A stretch of DNA of 64,000 nt, taken from the NCBI GenBank assembly GCA_007922305.1, contig ML677329.1, forward strand, positions 267,990-331,989, given 5' to 3'. The notes beneath the pieces are model-generated. The model saw only the letters and a program-made list of their open reading frames with translations. It did not search any database and was not told where the DNA came from. This document shows, in pieces, positions 32,364 through 45,574 of the stretch. Numbering within the stretch: the first letter of the stretch is position 1; each line of letters opens with the position of its first letter. A program made the translations under genes and the position numbers. The DNA comes from Dermatemys mawii (lineage: Eukaryota > Chordata > Testudines > Dermatemydidae).

Positions 32364-34894
32364 CACTGGTCTACAATTTTTTAGAAGTTGTCTGCTTCAG
32401 AGATAAAATGTGATATTTATTATGTATTTTGATGTGCTGAATTCAAATATGACAATTAAAACAACTGATTGGCTACTGTTTCTAAGATATTTAAGTTTTT
32501 ACATTTTATGTCTATGTATATTGTGTAGATAGTAGAGTTTTAATCATAAATTGTAAACCTAGGTCTTTTCATGTGTTTATGGTTGCTTTACATGGTAATA
32601 TTTCACCTGTCCTGTTTATGTAACACTTCAAAAATCAGCAAAGGGGTTATATAAATAAAATGTATTATGAAACAAAAGGCAAAAAACTATTATGTACATA
32701 GTTTAGTCCTATTCAGTGTCTACTCAGCGCTTCTTGGTTTGTCTCTTGTATTCATTAAATGGAGCATCTCTTGTCACTGTCCAGCAAGACTCTGCAAGCA
32801 TTGATGGGCTACATTTGCCCTGATAGTGTTTCTCCATTGTTGCAATGTCCTGCTGAAATCGCTCGCCGTGCTCGTCGCTCATTGCTCCGCAGTTCGGTGG
32901 AAAAAAATCTAGATGAGAGTGCAAAAAATGTATCTTTAGTGACATGTTGCAACCAAGGCTTTTGTATGCCTTGAGGAGGTTCTCCACCAACAACCTGTAG
33001 TTGTCTGCCTTGTTGTTTCCGAGAAAATGTATTGCCGCTAACTGGAAGGCTTTCCATGCCGTCTTTTCCTTGCCACGCAGTGCATGGTCAAATGCATCAT
33101 CTCAAAGAAGTTCACGAATCTGAGGAACAACAAAGACACTTTCCTTTATCTTAGCTTCACTTAACCTTGGAAATTTTCCATGGAGGTACTTGAAAGCTGC
33201 TTGTGTTTTGTCAATGGTCTTGACAAAGTTCTTCATCAGACCCAGCTTGATGTGTAAGGGTGGTAACAAAATCTTCCTTGATTCAACAAGGTGGATGCTC
33301 AACACTTTTCCTCCCAGGCTCCAATGAGTGTCGGAGTGGCCAATCTTTCTTGATGTAGTGGGAATCTCTTGCAGAGAAAACAGCAGTACTTTGTGTATCC
33401 AGTCTGCAGACCAAGCCAGAGAGCAACAACCTTCAAATCGCCACAAAGCTGCCACTGATGTTGGTCATAGTTTATGCACCTCAAAAGTTGTTTCATATTG
33501 TCATAGGTTTCCTTCGTATGGACAGCATGACCAACTGGAATTGATGGCAAAACATTGCCATTATGCAGCAAAACAGCTTTAAGACTCGTCTTTGATGAAT
33601 CAATGAAGAGTCTTCACTCATCTGGATCGTGAACGATGTTGAGGGCTGCCATCATACCATCGATGTTGTTGCAGGCTACAAGATCACCTTCCATGAAGAA
33701 GAATGGGACAAAATCCGTTTGACGGTCACGGAACATGGAATCCTTAACATCAGCTGCCAGGAGATTCCACTGCTGTAGTCTGGAGCCCAAAATCTCTGCC
33801 TTACTCTTGGGTACTTCCAAATCCCTGACAAGGTCATTCACTTCAGCTTGTGTTATGAGGTGTGGTTCAGAGGAAGAGGATGGGAGAAAATGTGGGTCCT
33901 GTGACATTGATGGTTCAGGACCAGGAGTTTCATCCGCTTCCTCTTCTTCGTCTGACTCAAGTGAGAATGATTCTGGTGCATCAGGAACCGGCAGTCCTTC
34001 TCCGTGGGGTATTGGGCGTATAGCTGATGGAATGTTTGGATAATGCACAGTCCATTTTTTCTTCTTTGACACACCTTTCCCAGCTGGAGGCACCATGCAG
34101 AAGTAACAATTGCTGGTATGATCTGTTGGCTCTCTCCAAATCATTGGCACTGCAAAAGGCATAGATTTCCTTTTCCTGTTCAACCACTGGCGAAGATTTG
34201 TTGCACAAGTGTTGCAGCATATGTGTGGGACCCACCTCTTGTCCTGATCTCCAATTTTGCAGCCAAAATAAAGGTGATAGGCTTTCTTAACCATAGTGGT
34301 TAGACTGCGCTTTTGTGATGCAAAAGTCACTTCACCACAAACATAGCAGAAGTTATCTGCACTGTTCACACAAGTACGAGGCATCTCTGCTCACTTTGGC
34401 TAAACAGAAATGTGTCCCTTTGCAAAATCAAACACTGACAAATAAGAGAGCACGACACTGTATGATTTCTAGAGCTGATATAGGGCAATTTGTTCAGCAG
34501 AGTGATGTAAGCTTCCTTATGATTGCATCATCCATGACTTCTAGGAATAACATGATGCAATTCATATCATGTATGACACAATACCAGCTTCAGATTGCAT
34601 CATTCATTGTTTTGCCTAAAAAGCAAGTACTGTCCAAACCCAGTCATAGATTTATTCATAGATCCAGTCAAAGATGTATTTTAGATATTTCTGGTTTAAA
34701 TTGAGATCCCTTCCCTTTATAACTCACTTATCCTCTGCCATTCCCCTGTCAAGGGTCATATATACTGACCCAATAGCATATCTTGAAAACTAGAGCCAAT
34801 CAACAATTTTAAGCATCATTTTCGTTCTCAGTGACCCAGAATTAGTAAAGTGTGACTACATTTATTTCAGAAGCATTTTGGCTGTAGAGCAGTG
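32364..34894. mobile_element. DNA transposon with CACTG inverted ends (possibly CMC-type)
   Basis: The left end, CACTGGTCTACA..., and the right end read on -, CACTGCTCTACA..., are followed by a second shared block (GCTTCaGAgATAAAatGT versus GCTTCtGAaATAAAtGT). TTT flanks both sides, a weak 3-bp duplication. About 2.53 kb. It holds one disabled intronless gene on - (32724-34384). CACTR ends with a 3-bp duplication suggest the CACTA/Mirage/Chapaev group, but the encoded protein is not one I can place, so the class is an inference. Confidence 0.65.
32724..34384 (-). pseudogene. transposon-encoded protein, putative transposase, inactivated
   Basis: The gene reads from an ATG at 34384 for about 550 codons. 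The N-terminus has zinc-ligand-like cysteines (C13-x2-C16, C42, C56/C57-x2-C60) and a later CYFC. An acidic Ser/Pro-rich linker follows. The C-terminal half keeps short motifs I recognise from a repetitive protein family found in many animal genomes: FIDSSKTSL, CGDLKVVALWLG with YTKYCCFLC, PPLHIKLGLMKNFVK, and LHSHLDFFP...SDEHGERFQQDI. Three breaks are visible: an in-frame TGA after HDPDE (near 33614), a frameshift near 33370, and an in-frame TGA near 33102. The first TGA sits where related copies appear to have Trp. Asp in FIDSS, Asp in CGDLK and Glu in SDEHGERF could form a DDE triad; that is inference. Confidence 0.75.
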
Positions 34895-35013
34895 TTTTCA
34901 GAGGTGCTTGAGAAATCAAGGCACCCAAAATTTGCAGATATGTCTGAAAATGGAGGCAAATGAGAGTTTAATACATAAAATCAAAGGAAGAATAGAAACC
35001 TAAATGTATTTAG

Positions 35014-35201
35014 CAGGGCTGCCCAGAGGATTCAGGGGGCCTGGGGCAAAGCAAGTTTGCTTCGGGTCTTTGGAAGTGGGTCATTCACTCACACCAGGTA
35101 TCTTCAGTGGCACTGAAGGACCTGCCACTGAAAACCCAGAGCACCACTGAGGGGGCCCCGAGAAAATTGCCCCACTTTCGCACCCTCCCCAGGCAGCGCT
35201 G
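35014..35201. mobile_element. hAT-type MITE with perfect 8-bp target duplication
   Basis: 188 bp. Starts CAGGGCTGCCCAGAGG and ends CCAGGCAGCGCTG. It is flanked by GTATTTAG on both sides (35006-35013 and 35202-35209). It has no coding capacity. Confidence 0.88.
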
Positions 35202-35209
35202 GTATTTAG

Positions 35210-38200
35210 CAAGTCACAGAGTGACCACTTTGGCAGTGCTACGTTAGTGACATTCATATTCATTTTCATCACTCTGATGTGTATGTTTCAATATATATAT
35301 ATAAGGTCTGATTTGTTAATTATTTATCATTGGCCAAATGAGAAGGGCCTAGATAGTGTAACACAAAGAATGTGCCTGCATAGCAGGTTATTGGCACACA
35401 TAGCAGCCAATTTCTAGCATTGCTGTATTAAGGACTGCCTGCAGTTCACTAATGAATTAGGAGTTCAGCACTGTGTGAAATGTTTCGACATTCTTTCCAA
35501 CTTTGCTAAAGGAATTTCTGGTCTGTTTATTTCTAGCAATTATGGGCCTGATCTCACAAAAAGCAGCCTCTAGAAATGTTCTCAGTGTCCTCAGCTCCTA
35601 CTGAAGTCAATGAGAATTGAAGGCTGTTTAGAACCCCTCAGGATTGGACCATACATAAATTAACAACATATCCCAACTTGAGTGCCCAAATTAAACACCT
35701 ACATCCAGACTAGAGTTACAGAAATTAGAGGATTTGTTGGGTATTCTCCACATCTTAAAATTAGACCACTTATTTACGTACCTAAACATGAGCTTAAGTC
35801 CTTAACATACGCAAGTAAGCTTGAAAAAATTGGCATGCATTTTACACACAAGGAAATCCAAGTTAAGTCTACTCAAACAGTACAGAACACAGTTAAATAT
35901 TGGAGATTTTTAAAACAATAGCTCTTTGAGGGAGGGTTGTAGAATTCAGTCTCTGTACCACAACCACCAATTTTTAGGGTTCAAACCTCAGGTACACTGA
36001 AGCTTTGCCTGGCGTACACATCAATAATTCTGGGGCTGATTAGGGACTATTTTGGCACCAGACATACCTTAGAGCAGGCTCAGGGATGTCAATGGAGTTA
36101 CTCCTGATTTACATGTGTGTAAATGAAGGGAGAATAAGGCCCTAGGAGAATTGTCAAAACTGCTTCATAACTGCTAAAGGACCCATTTATCCAAAAATAC
36201 ATTTTGCCTGAACATCCAGGAAGCCACCTAAAAATTTACTTTTACAACTGACCTGCACAATGTGGAAACCAGATGTATTTTTCCCTGGATTAGATCTCAA
36301 CTGCTTAAAGCCAAATGTTTTATATACATCCAGGACCCATACACCTGATGTGCTTCTGAATGTGCAGTGCCAGGTGGTTCTTTGATCTGAGTTGCAGGAC
36401 GACAGCACAACAGATAAACCGAAAGGATCAGCAGTATAGGAGTGAGAGCTTGATCTAATCACTGCTTAAGTTAACAGAGCTCTTTCCATTGATTTTGTTG
36501 GGATCTGGAATAACTCAATCTTTTACCATCATTTGGTAAACTTACTGCTCTCTATAAACAAACAAAATCCCCATCAGATTTCATGGTCATATTGTCTTAT
36601 TTTAGAATTGTCTAGTTATAAGCATCAAAGTGCCCTACCCATTGTTTTAACATCATTCACAAGGTTATGTTAATCATGCTATTTATTTAAATGCCTCCAG
36701 AGTAATATTCCAGTCATTTCTTATTTAAATAAGCTAACATATCACTAATGTAATAGCAATTTTATGCCCAAAAGTTACAATTCTATGTTGATATTTGAAA
36801 GGAAACTTTCAAAAATGTAGTGTTGAGGGTTTTGCATTTTATATAGGTAAGCAGCAGTGTCATTTTATATAAATGTGCAGAAAATTAAAAGAGTTACCAA
36901 TCTACAGTATGAAACAGTCCCTAGAATGAGCATAACCCGTGTACAGAAATACAGTATGCAATTTGAACTAGTCAGGCATCTAGGTTTATAGTTTGGCATA
37001 TTACTTACACCGGAGATTCACTATTTGATACATTCTAAATAGAGGTTCAGATGCCAGCTTCCAAGGATTCTCTTTTCATTTAGATAAAAATCTCTCAAGT
37101 TCTTAACCTAATAATTATCAATCTTTGTGCTTTGAAAAAAAAAATCACTTTTTCCAAAGAGACAATGAGGCGAAGAAGTCCATGATAAATCCCTATTCTG
37201 TTGTTCTGCACAAACAAAAATGTGAACTACAGTGAGAGACCTCCATAGTCTTACTCATGATGTGTAGTACCCTGCAAGAAGCCACTGACACCAATGGAAC
37301 TTAGCATGGAGTAAGGTACTACTCATTGTAAGTATCAGAATCTGACCTGCTGTAAAGAAAGACAAAGAAAATGATGACTGAAAGCTGAACCTCTTCCCCA
37401 TGCTTTACTCCACCACTAAAAATGTCTGACTTATCACAACAATTTTGCAAAGCACATCTCTAAACATAATAAAGGACATGTTCCTTCCCCTAAACACCTT
37501 ACAAGCCAACATTAAACATGACATGAGACAGCAGGGACATGGTTGGGTTAGGAAGAGCAAAAGTAACTTCAGTAAGATGTGATAACTCAGTGAGTGCCAC
37601 TGCACAGCATGGAGAAATTTCTGTTTTGCTTATATTAGTGGAATAAAATACATAAAAGGCTGCATTGGCTAATTTCTTGTAGGCTTCAGAGAAGAAATTG
37701 GTTTAGAAAAAGAATTTCAAAGAGTAGAGACCAGCTCAGAAAGGATATCCCAAGCATAAGGGGCACCGTGGAAGAAAACCCAGAGGAAGGCTGTGCAGGA
37801 AACAGGCATCTAGGATGGCATTATTGGTGAGCAAAGAAGGCAGGAGGGAGAATATGAAAGAAACAAGCTTGGAAAAGTAGACTAGGAAGAGAGAGAGCTG
37901 GTAAAATTTAATCTTTAACCACAGTGGGCCAATTCTGATGTCATTTCGAGTGATATAAGTCAAGAGTATCTACAAGTCCATATAGTTTTACAAACTGATG
38001 TGAGAAGAGAACTGGGACTTTATTTATAGGCAAGACTGGGAACACTCCACACTTTCTTGTATAAATATTTTAATCTTGAAGAGAAACATTTATTTCATGC
38101 TTTAAAAATGTTTGGATGCAATATGCAGAATAAATTTAAGATACATCTTCTCACCCTAGCATTAGCACTACACACAAAATCTAATTCTATGTACACAGTT

Positions 38201-40816
38201 TTAAAACAGATTCCTTTCTAAAACTTGAAAGGGAGGGTTTTTGTTGGTGTGCCTCAAAAACATGTTCACAATTTTAGCTCATATTTTTTGACAATTTGAA
38301 AACAACTGCGACTTGGAGTATAGCTCCTTTTGTTAATGTTCCAGAAACTAAAACTCTAATCTGTACTGGCAAGGAAAATTATACAAATAATCAAATCCTG
38401 CCTTTACTCAGAGAGAGTAACACAATGACTGTTCAGGCCTCTTCTCAGACAGCTTTTCTATATTCCTCAATTAAATCTCAAGAAAATAATTACAATGGAT
38501 GCTCACAATAATATTAATGTCTACTGAAGATAAAGACACTAATGCACTTTCTCTTTTATGCCAGAGGAGGAAAAGAGAGAGAGAAACCTCATGGGGATTT
38601 TCAAAAGCGCTCAACACTGCTCTAATTCTGATCCCAGGAGTTTCACTATTAACTCTAATAGGCTCAGAGGCCAATGCTAGTGCTTTTGGAAATCTCATCC
38701 ACAATGTGCTATGGCTACATGCATTTGTGTTTCCCTCTAAGCCTAGGAGGCCATGTTTTTGTAACTTGAGAACCTCATTACTAAAAGGTACAAGAGCAGA
38801 TCAGTCTGCAGCAAGCTTATGGAGCTCTGTCAAAGTAGTATGAAAATCCATACATGTGTGCCTTTATTTTTCTTCTAGTAAACTATACTACACATATTGC
38901 ATGTATCTTAGAGAATATACATTATTAATACTGCAGTATTTATCACGTGAACCAGGTTATCATGTGAAAAGTGACTATATACCTCAGATATCACACCAAC
39001 TATCTGAGATAACAGTTATTTCCTATTGCAGGTACATGGAATAACTACAGTATCACAGATGTAATATGTGGGGTTGACTTTTTAATGGTAACCACAGTGT
39101 ATAAAACAGAAAGTGCTATCACAATTGTGTCTCTCCACGCTTGTATCAGGTAGTTCCCCATTTTCCATGGACTGGTATATGTCAGACAGTGACATTATTT
39201 TTAAACTTCAGTTAAATCTTAATCTATTTTTATGTTAAATGAAAAGGATTTTTTCATGACCCCACCCCTGGAAAAATAAATTCTACCACACACATTTACT
39301 GTTTAAAAAGAATATGTTAAAAAGAAGAGGGGGTGGGGAATCTGGTTATTAAAATGACCAGTCCACAGCAAAGAAGACTGGAGTTTAAAAGTTCATATGC
39401 CCATAAATCTCAATGGTTTTCTTTTAAGACAAATATGATGAGATGAAGCTGAACTGAATGCTCAAAAAATTTGAAAAAGTTTAAAAAGAATAAACACTGA
39501 AAAAAATCTTGTTCTAAAATGCCATCCAAGATAAATATTGGTCAAAGAAACGGTTGTGAAGGAAATGTTCCCTTTTATATGTGAACTCTTTGTGTAGGTT
39601 TCTAATATTGGCATCCATCACAATAGTATCTAAGTCCCTTTTCCCTTTTAGCATGCTACTAATTCGGGCCCCAAACCTGCAAATGAGCCCTTTATGGGGC
39701 TCCTTGTGAGTGCAGGCATGTACATGCAAAGTCAGTTTCAGGCTCAGGGCCTTACTGACCACCTTATTCAGGGCCTCATCTTACTAAACGTTGTGTTCTT
39801 CTAGCTTCCATTGCCCTAAGAAATTTTCAATTCCTTGAAGAATTGGACTTAAACTAAGGCTCCTATCCCCCAACTCCTTAAAATCAAAGGTAACACTTCA
39901 CTTAAAACATATTACCAACTCTAAATCTCTTAGCTTCCCTGGCAGGGGAATGAGGGGAATATGTTGTGGTCATTATGGAGGAAAATATTGCAATTGATTT
40001 TAAAAACAAAGGCGAAAGAGGGTCTTGTGGCTCAAGCAGAAAGGAAGGAGTCAGGAGATTACTATTCTAGCCCCACCTGTTGACAGGCATCCCACGTTGT
40101 CTTTGCTAAATCACAAAAGAACATCCCTGAATGCCCTTACTCATGCTGGGTAGCGTGGTGTTCAATGATCACTCAGTGTTTAAAGTACTTCCAAGAGCTC
40201 TGCTTTATTCAGTATCCATTTCCAACTGGCAGTGCATAGCAAAAACAGCTGCACAGACTGTCTGGGAAGCTCAGTCCTGAAAGGCATGGTCCCCAGTACC
40301 ACAGGCAGTATCTTACTGAGCAAATGACCCTACTGAAGCAAATGGGACAATTTGTGGAGTAAGGTGCTTGTTGTCAGCAAAGGTATCAGAATCAGGTCCT
40401 CCATCTCTGCCTTAACTCTTAAAGCTACATATAAAAAATATTTTATTTCATTAATATTTTACAGCACCTATCCCAAGCTCTAGACAATCTTACAGCATTA
40501 AAAGATACAAAGCAAAAAAGGAGATCACGATATTTTGTAATAGTCTTCCCTGATTCATATACAATATATTTACCCCAAAAATATAAAACCATAATGGCAC
40601 ACAAACAGTCACCCTCTAACCACTGCCTCAGAAAAGCCAGAGAGAAAAGACAACTTTGCAGTATGCCCTAAACATTAACATATGCAGATTCTCTTACACC
40701 AAGGAGACAGGTGTAGAAAACTTCCAACTGTGAACCCCATTTTTCTACTCAGGGGCTCCAATCTATACTGCAACCTCCACTGGGGATTGGACTATACACC
40801 TAGTGGAAAGACATTG
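35210..40816. other. 5.6 kb of anonymous AT-rich sequence
   Basis: No supported gene. An (AT)n run lies near 35294-35304. Old palindromic-MITE-like pieces with an ACTGAAG(T)CAA theme occur near 35595, 36085, 37285 and 40335. A weak SINE-like piece lies near 40020-40090 (GTGGCTCAAGC...GGAGTCAGGAGA). Confidence 0.45.
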
Positions 40817-41194
40817 CCCTGGCTCACACTACAAAGTTAGGTTAATGCAAGTTACCTTGCATCGACTTATCTGTGCACATATATAAACTCAAATTTGTCT
40901 CTCACCAATGTAAGTGCCCTGTTACGGCAGTCCAGTACAAGTGTAGAACCTGCATGACCTACATCGACCTTAACAGTCCTCCACCTGCTGTTCCACAATC
41001 CCCAGTGACCGCTCTGGTCACAGTTGTGAACTTCCCTGCCCAAGGGTCATGGAGAGTGGAAGACATCCCTCCCTTTAAAACCACCACACATTTTTGAAAT
41101 GCCTTTTCCTAATTTCCCATCTTGGTAAGCACACCCTGCACAACCATGGACAGTTGCTACCTCTTAATCACCTTTTCCAGCTCAATGAACTAGA

Positions 41195-41690
41195 CATGCT
41201 CCTGCCAGAAGTAAATAGGAGATATTGGAGCTCCTGAACCTGTGGGGGAAAGAGATTGTGCAGGCGTAGCTACAAACCAGTCAGAGAAAGGTGGACACCT
41301 ATGAAAAGATTGCACAGGGGATGCAGTCAAAGTGGTGTGACAGGGATCAGCAGCAGGGCTGTGTGAAAGTCAAGGAACTACTGTGGGCATATCACAAAGC
41401 CAGGGAGGTGAACAGTCAGTCAATCTGGTGCTGAGCCACAGAACTACCATTTTTACAATGAACTGCAAGCCACACTTGGTGGAGATTCCACCAGCACTCT
41501 GCAGACAACCACGGACAGCGAACTGAAAGTGAACCCCGTGTGAACAACAGCAAGGAGGAAGAGAGACATGAAACAGTGGGCTGGGGAGAGCTCCAGCTAT
41601 GCCACAAACCAGGATCTGTATGAGACTCCACCACACTCTAGTCCGTCCCAACAGCCAAGCACAGATGAGCCCGATCCAAGGTAAGGAATC
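41195..41690 (+). pseudogene. Myb/SANT-like exon 1 remnant of element C
   Basis: One frame gives LLNLWGKEIVQA, a stop, then TYEKIAQGMQSK, a QQGCVKVKELLWAYHKAREVN block and later frameshifts. This matches LISCWGEEAVQS...TYGQISRALAE...QCRVKVKELRNAYRKAREAN of element A. A donor-like CAAG|GTAAGG is at 41680/41681. Stops and frameshifts make it non-functional. Confidence 0.7.
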
Positions 41691-41830
41691 TTGGATAAGT
41701 TTGTGCTGGCATTCTCCCTTAAAATGTTTAAATGTGAAGATGGTGCACAGCCCAACCCCAGCTTGGCAGGACATAGGTGTCTACTCTTCATTGTTTTACT
41801 CGTTTGAGAAGGGGTAGAATTATCAGTTTT

Positions 41831-42059
41831 TCAACCCCATGTAGGATTAGGTGGGGAGACATGGAGCAATCTGTTTGTACATAGAAATATCCCTTGCATC
41901 CTTCTGAGGAATCTCAATGAAAGTTTCTGCAATCTTCTTCTGAAGATTTCTAGGGATGGCTGCCTTATTTCTCCCTTCCCAGAAGGGCATTTTCCTGTGC
42001 CATTCTCTGATGTGTTTGGCATGTGTGATAATCACACATTTACAACAAGCACCACACAT
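41831..42059 (-). pseudogene. remnant of the conserved third Harbinger frame (element C)
   Basis: The minus frame contains REWHRKM...GGRNKAAI-like sequence (WEGRNKAAIPRNLQKK) and AETFIEIPQKDARDI. It parallels LAWHQKV...GGQNKAILTRNLLQRL and QESFMEMTLEDLRSI in element B. Only the C-terminal two thirds is clear, and an internal deletion is likely. It lies just downstream of the Myb exon 1 donor on the opposite strand, as in A and B. Confidence 0.6.
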
Positions 42060-42419
42060 ATCCTAATAACCCCCAAAACTTCAGAGCTAGGCAGAGCACA
42101 GTTCACCAGCTCACATTACTGTGGCTGACAGTTAAAGTGGTCTTTCAAATCCTACCTCAGCTGCATAGCTTTGAGCTGAGTTCTTGCAGTGACTCTTGTA
42201 TCTGGCTGCTCAAACTAATCAGACAGCTGCTTCACCTCTGCTCCAGCAGCAACTTTTCTCGTTTTGCATCACAGATTATGCAGGACATAACTCTCACTAC
42301 TGGGATATTTTTGTCACTGAAATCTAATCTAGTGAGTAAACACTTTCAGATTCCCCTTCAATTGCTAAAAGCAGATTCAACTGCCTTTCTGCACCTGCTG
42401 AGCTGAAAGCTTAATCCTT

Positions 42420-43440
42420 TCTTGGGGCTGTCAACGTAGCCAGCATACGGCTTCATTAGCCTGGAGAGCAAGAGGTAGATTGGGTCCCCAAAGTCACTAT
42501 TGGCATCCACCAGTCAGGACAATGCTTGCTTGCAGTTTCCTGAACCGTCCTGTATTCTTAAAGATGTGAGCTTCATGCACCTTTCCTCACAGATATCAGT
42601 GAAACATCTCCAGTGATCCACCTACTCTTGTGTAACTATAGAAAAGTAACCCTTCCAGTTGATAAATTCTGCTGCAAAGTGGGCTGAGACCAAAATGAGG
42701 ATGTGTGTGCCATCTATCGCTCCACTAAAGTTCTGGGGTTCCCAAACTGCAAATCCATCCATGATGTCCTGCATGTTGCCGAGAGTCACAGTCCTCAGTA
42801 GCAGGATACAATGAATGGCCCTACACACTTGCATGACAACAGGATTTTCCAATTCCTAAATGATTTCTCACGAGCCTGCAGCAATCCAGCATTGCAAGCA
42901 CCCACCGTGCATAATCACTCTCTTCTCACCTATCAGTTCAGAATTAGATACATTCATAGAGAATAGGTCCATCAATGGCTATTAACCAAGACCATAAGGG
43001 ATGCAACCCCATGATCTGAGCTTCGTTAAGCCTCTGACTGCCAGATGCAGAGACTGGATGACCTGTTTCTTCCCTCTGAAGCATCTGGCACTGTTGGAAG
43101 ACAGGATACTAAGCTAGTTGGACCACTGGTCTGACCCAGTATGGCCACTCTTCTGCTGATGTCCATACCTTGGAGGGCTCGTGTGAGCTCAGCATAAAAA
43201 TCCAGGAACGTGGCCTTTCACATCCAAATGTTCTGCAGCCACTGCTTGTCATCCCAAACCTGCATTACAATAAGATCCAACTGTTCTGCACGTCTAGAAG
43301 TGGTTCTCCATCAGATGCTGCTGCTCCACGAATCCCACCAACTTCAAATTGCTTTTCACTATGTCCCCTAGCAATCTGTCCTCAAAGAAACTGTCATTTC
43401 CCTCATTGCAAAAAAACAGAGGATCATTCATCCTGTGTGT
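42420..43440 (-). pseudogene. Harbinger transposase remnant of element C, split by CR1
   Basis: The clearest part (42622-42852) reads VVMQVCRAIHCILLL, NMQDIMDGFAVW and SGAIDGTHILILVSAHFAAE, including the first catalytic Asp in GAIDGTH. Further pieces continue to about 42430 (region of GDPAYPL, degraded) and, beyond the CR1 insertion, from 43165 to about 43440 (N-terminal region with the WLQNIWM-like block). Many frameshifts are present. Confidence 0.7.
42945..43165 (+). mobile_element. CR1 3' fragment inserted in element C transposase
   Basis: Contains GGTCCATCAATGGCTATTA, CTGGCACTGTTGGAAGACAGG and CACTGGTCTGACCCAGTATGGCC, matching in reverse the CR1 copy at 63196-63420. It interrupts transposase homology on both sides, so CR1 inserted after element C. 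Confidence 0.7.
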
Positions 43441-43450
43441 GCCCAACTAC

Positions 43451-44944
43451 ATACAGTTGATTTCAGTGGTGTTGCAGACATCCTCCCCAGCTCAATCTTG
43501 TAAAATATGTGTAATTGCCCATTAGCACCAACTATTATCCTTCTCTCCAAGGCTTCAAAACGGTAGAGGAGACAATATCTGACCTGGAAACCTTCTGTGA
43601 CTGCCTTACAAAAAAACAAATTGCTGCAAACGCAGTGGATGAGCTCAATAACTACCGTAGGGCTATCAGAGGATGCTACATCTGGAAACCTGGAAATATC
43701 TGTTCAAGGTAATCAAAACCACAAATATGTGAAAGAGGACTGAACAACAAATGAACTAGTTTATTTGACAGTTTGAGCTGAAGCAATGCTCACTAGGATC
43801 AAGATTCTTTTAATCGCAATTTTCATTTTTCAAATGAAAAATGACTTTGCAATCAGCCCACCAAAACAAAAATGAAAACCAGTTTTAATTAAAATAAAAA
43901 CATTGCTTCTTTTCTATTTTTTCTATCAAAAACATGAAAAGATTTCTGAAAAAAACTGAACAAAAATCCCATTTCTTTAAAAATATTGTGAAAACTAAAG
44001 TGTAATTTTTTGTCTAGCCCTACAGATGCTTGAGATCTCTGGCCTGTGCTCCCAGATGGAGGGCCTATGAAAAAAACCACAGGAAGACAGGCAGACAAGA
44101 ATTTTCAATTTCTGCTTTCATGGCTACAAGTGAAAATGGGCAGTGGGGTGGGAGGAAGGAATAGAAGAGAACAAAAATGCTGCAGCAAAAGAGAAGACAG
44201 ATGCTCCAGTGAAGTCCTATGGCCAGGTTTAATAACTAGACTCACATGCTGTACAATGAGTAGTTTAAAATGTTAGGCTATAAATTTCTCATCACAAAAT
44301 TGTCAGTATTTTCTCAAATACTCTGGTAGAAAATTGATTTCACTCTGTGCAGTCATAAACTTGATTCCAAAAGATAAAATAATCTTCATAGTTCTGGTGA
44401 TTTTCTATACTTGCATAGTGTGCAGTATATTGAAGAGACAGTACAGTTCTACAGAAGCTGGAAAGATCCCACATACCACCCTTTAGCACACTGGTGCATT
44501 CATTTGAATTGAATCATACTTCAACAGCATATGACAGCCACTCAAAAAAAATCCCCCAAAACAGTAGTGGTATTCATTTCACCTGCTATTCAAAATGCCC
44601 AGCACGTGTTAATATTAACTCAAGCTGAGAGAAAACATCTCTGCAGAGTAACCAAGGACTTGATTGCATGTCTGACCATCATTACAAAAAAGGGAATACA
44701 ACACAACAGAATCATTTTTGTAGGAGTGGTGTATATTTTGTGGCTTCAGAAAACAGCCTCCTTTGTTCCCATCCCCAGTCCTGACTCAGGCAAAGCTCTC
44801 ATTTCAGGTCTACTGATCACCTAAAATCTTGAGGAGGAGTAATATAAGCCATGCATACCCCATTCTTAACAGTTAGCACAACCAGATGAATAGTATTAAA
44901 TATGCTATAACAAAGGCTATGCTGCATGAAATATTATTCATTAT
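43451..44944. other. anonymous non-coding stretch
   Basis: May include the lost right end of element C. No gene is recognised. Confidence 0.4.
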
Positions 44945-45574
44945 TTGTATTCAAGTGGCGCTGAGGAACCCCAGTTACAGGCCAAGACCTCACTGCACTA
45001 GGTGCAATATCAACATAGAACAAAAAGACAGTACCATGCTCCAAAAGAGCTTACAATCTAAGCACAAAAAAGACAGACAGTACAAAGAAATAAAGAGACA
45101 ATGTTGGTCAGCATGACAAGCAGTGGTCTCAGCACACCAGCAGCCTAAATGTTGTCAAGTTTTTTGAAGGTGTCATAGAAAGGAGAGTTTTAAGGAGGAT
45201 TTTGAAGGAGGATATTGTGTTAATTTTGCAGCTATTTACATGGAGCTCCTCTCAAATGACAGGCAGCATTGGAAAAAGCATAAAGGTGCTTGTTGGAAAA
45301 ATTAACAATGAGCAATGATAGGCAGGGTAAGGATAGGCCTTGGAAGACCTTGAGAGTGAAGAACAAATAGCTTATGTTGGATGCAATACAGAAGGGGGAG
45401 GCAGCAGAGGGATGCAAAAAGAGGAATGACATAGTCAAAGTGACAGGCTAGGAACATGATCTTTGTAGCATCATTCTGAAATTATATGAATAGCATGAGA
45501 TTTCATTTGTCAAGGCCAGACTAGTTGTGAAGCTAATAGGGGAGTGGAGTGGGGAGGATGATCATCACCCCATC

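Larger units (their letters stand above)
40817..43450. mobile_element. decayed PIF/Harbinger transposon, element C
   Basis: The left end (CACTACAAAGTTAGGTTAATG, then TTACCTTGCATCGAC) resembles element B's left end (CACTACGAAATTAGGTTGATT, then ACCTTGCAGTCGAT), so C is closer to B than to A. It contains remnants in the same topology as A and B: Myb-like exon 1 on +, the third frame on - behind the donor, and transposase on -. The transposase remnant is split by a CR1 fragment. The right terminal repeat could not be found, so the end coordinate is approximate. Confidence 0.75.
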
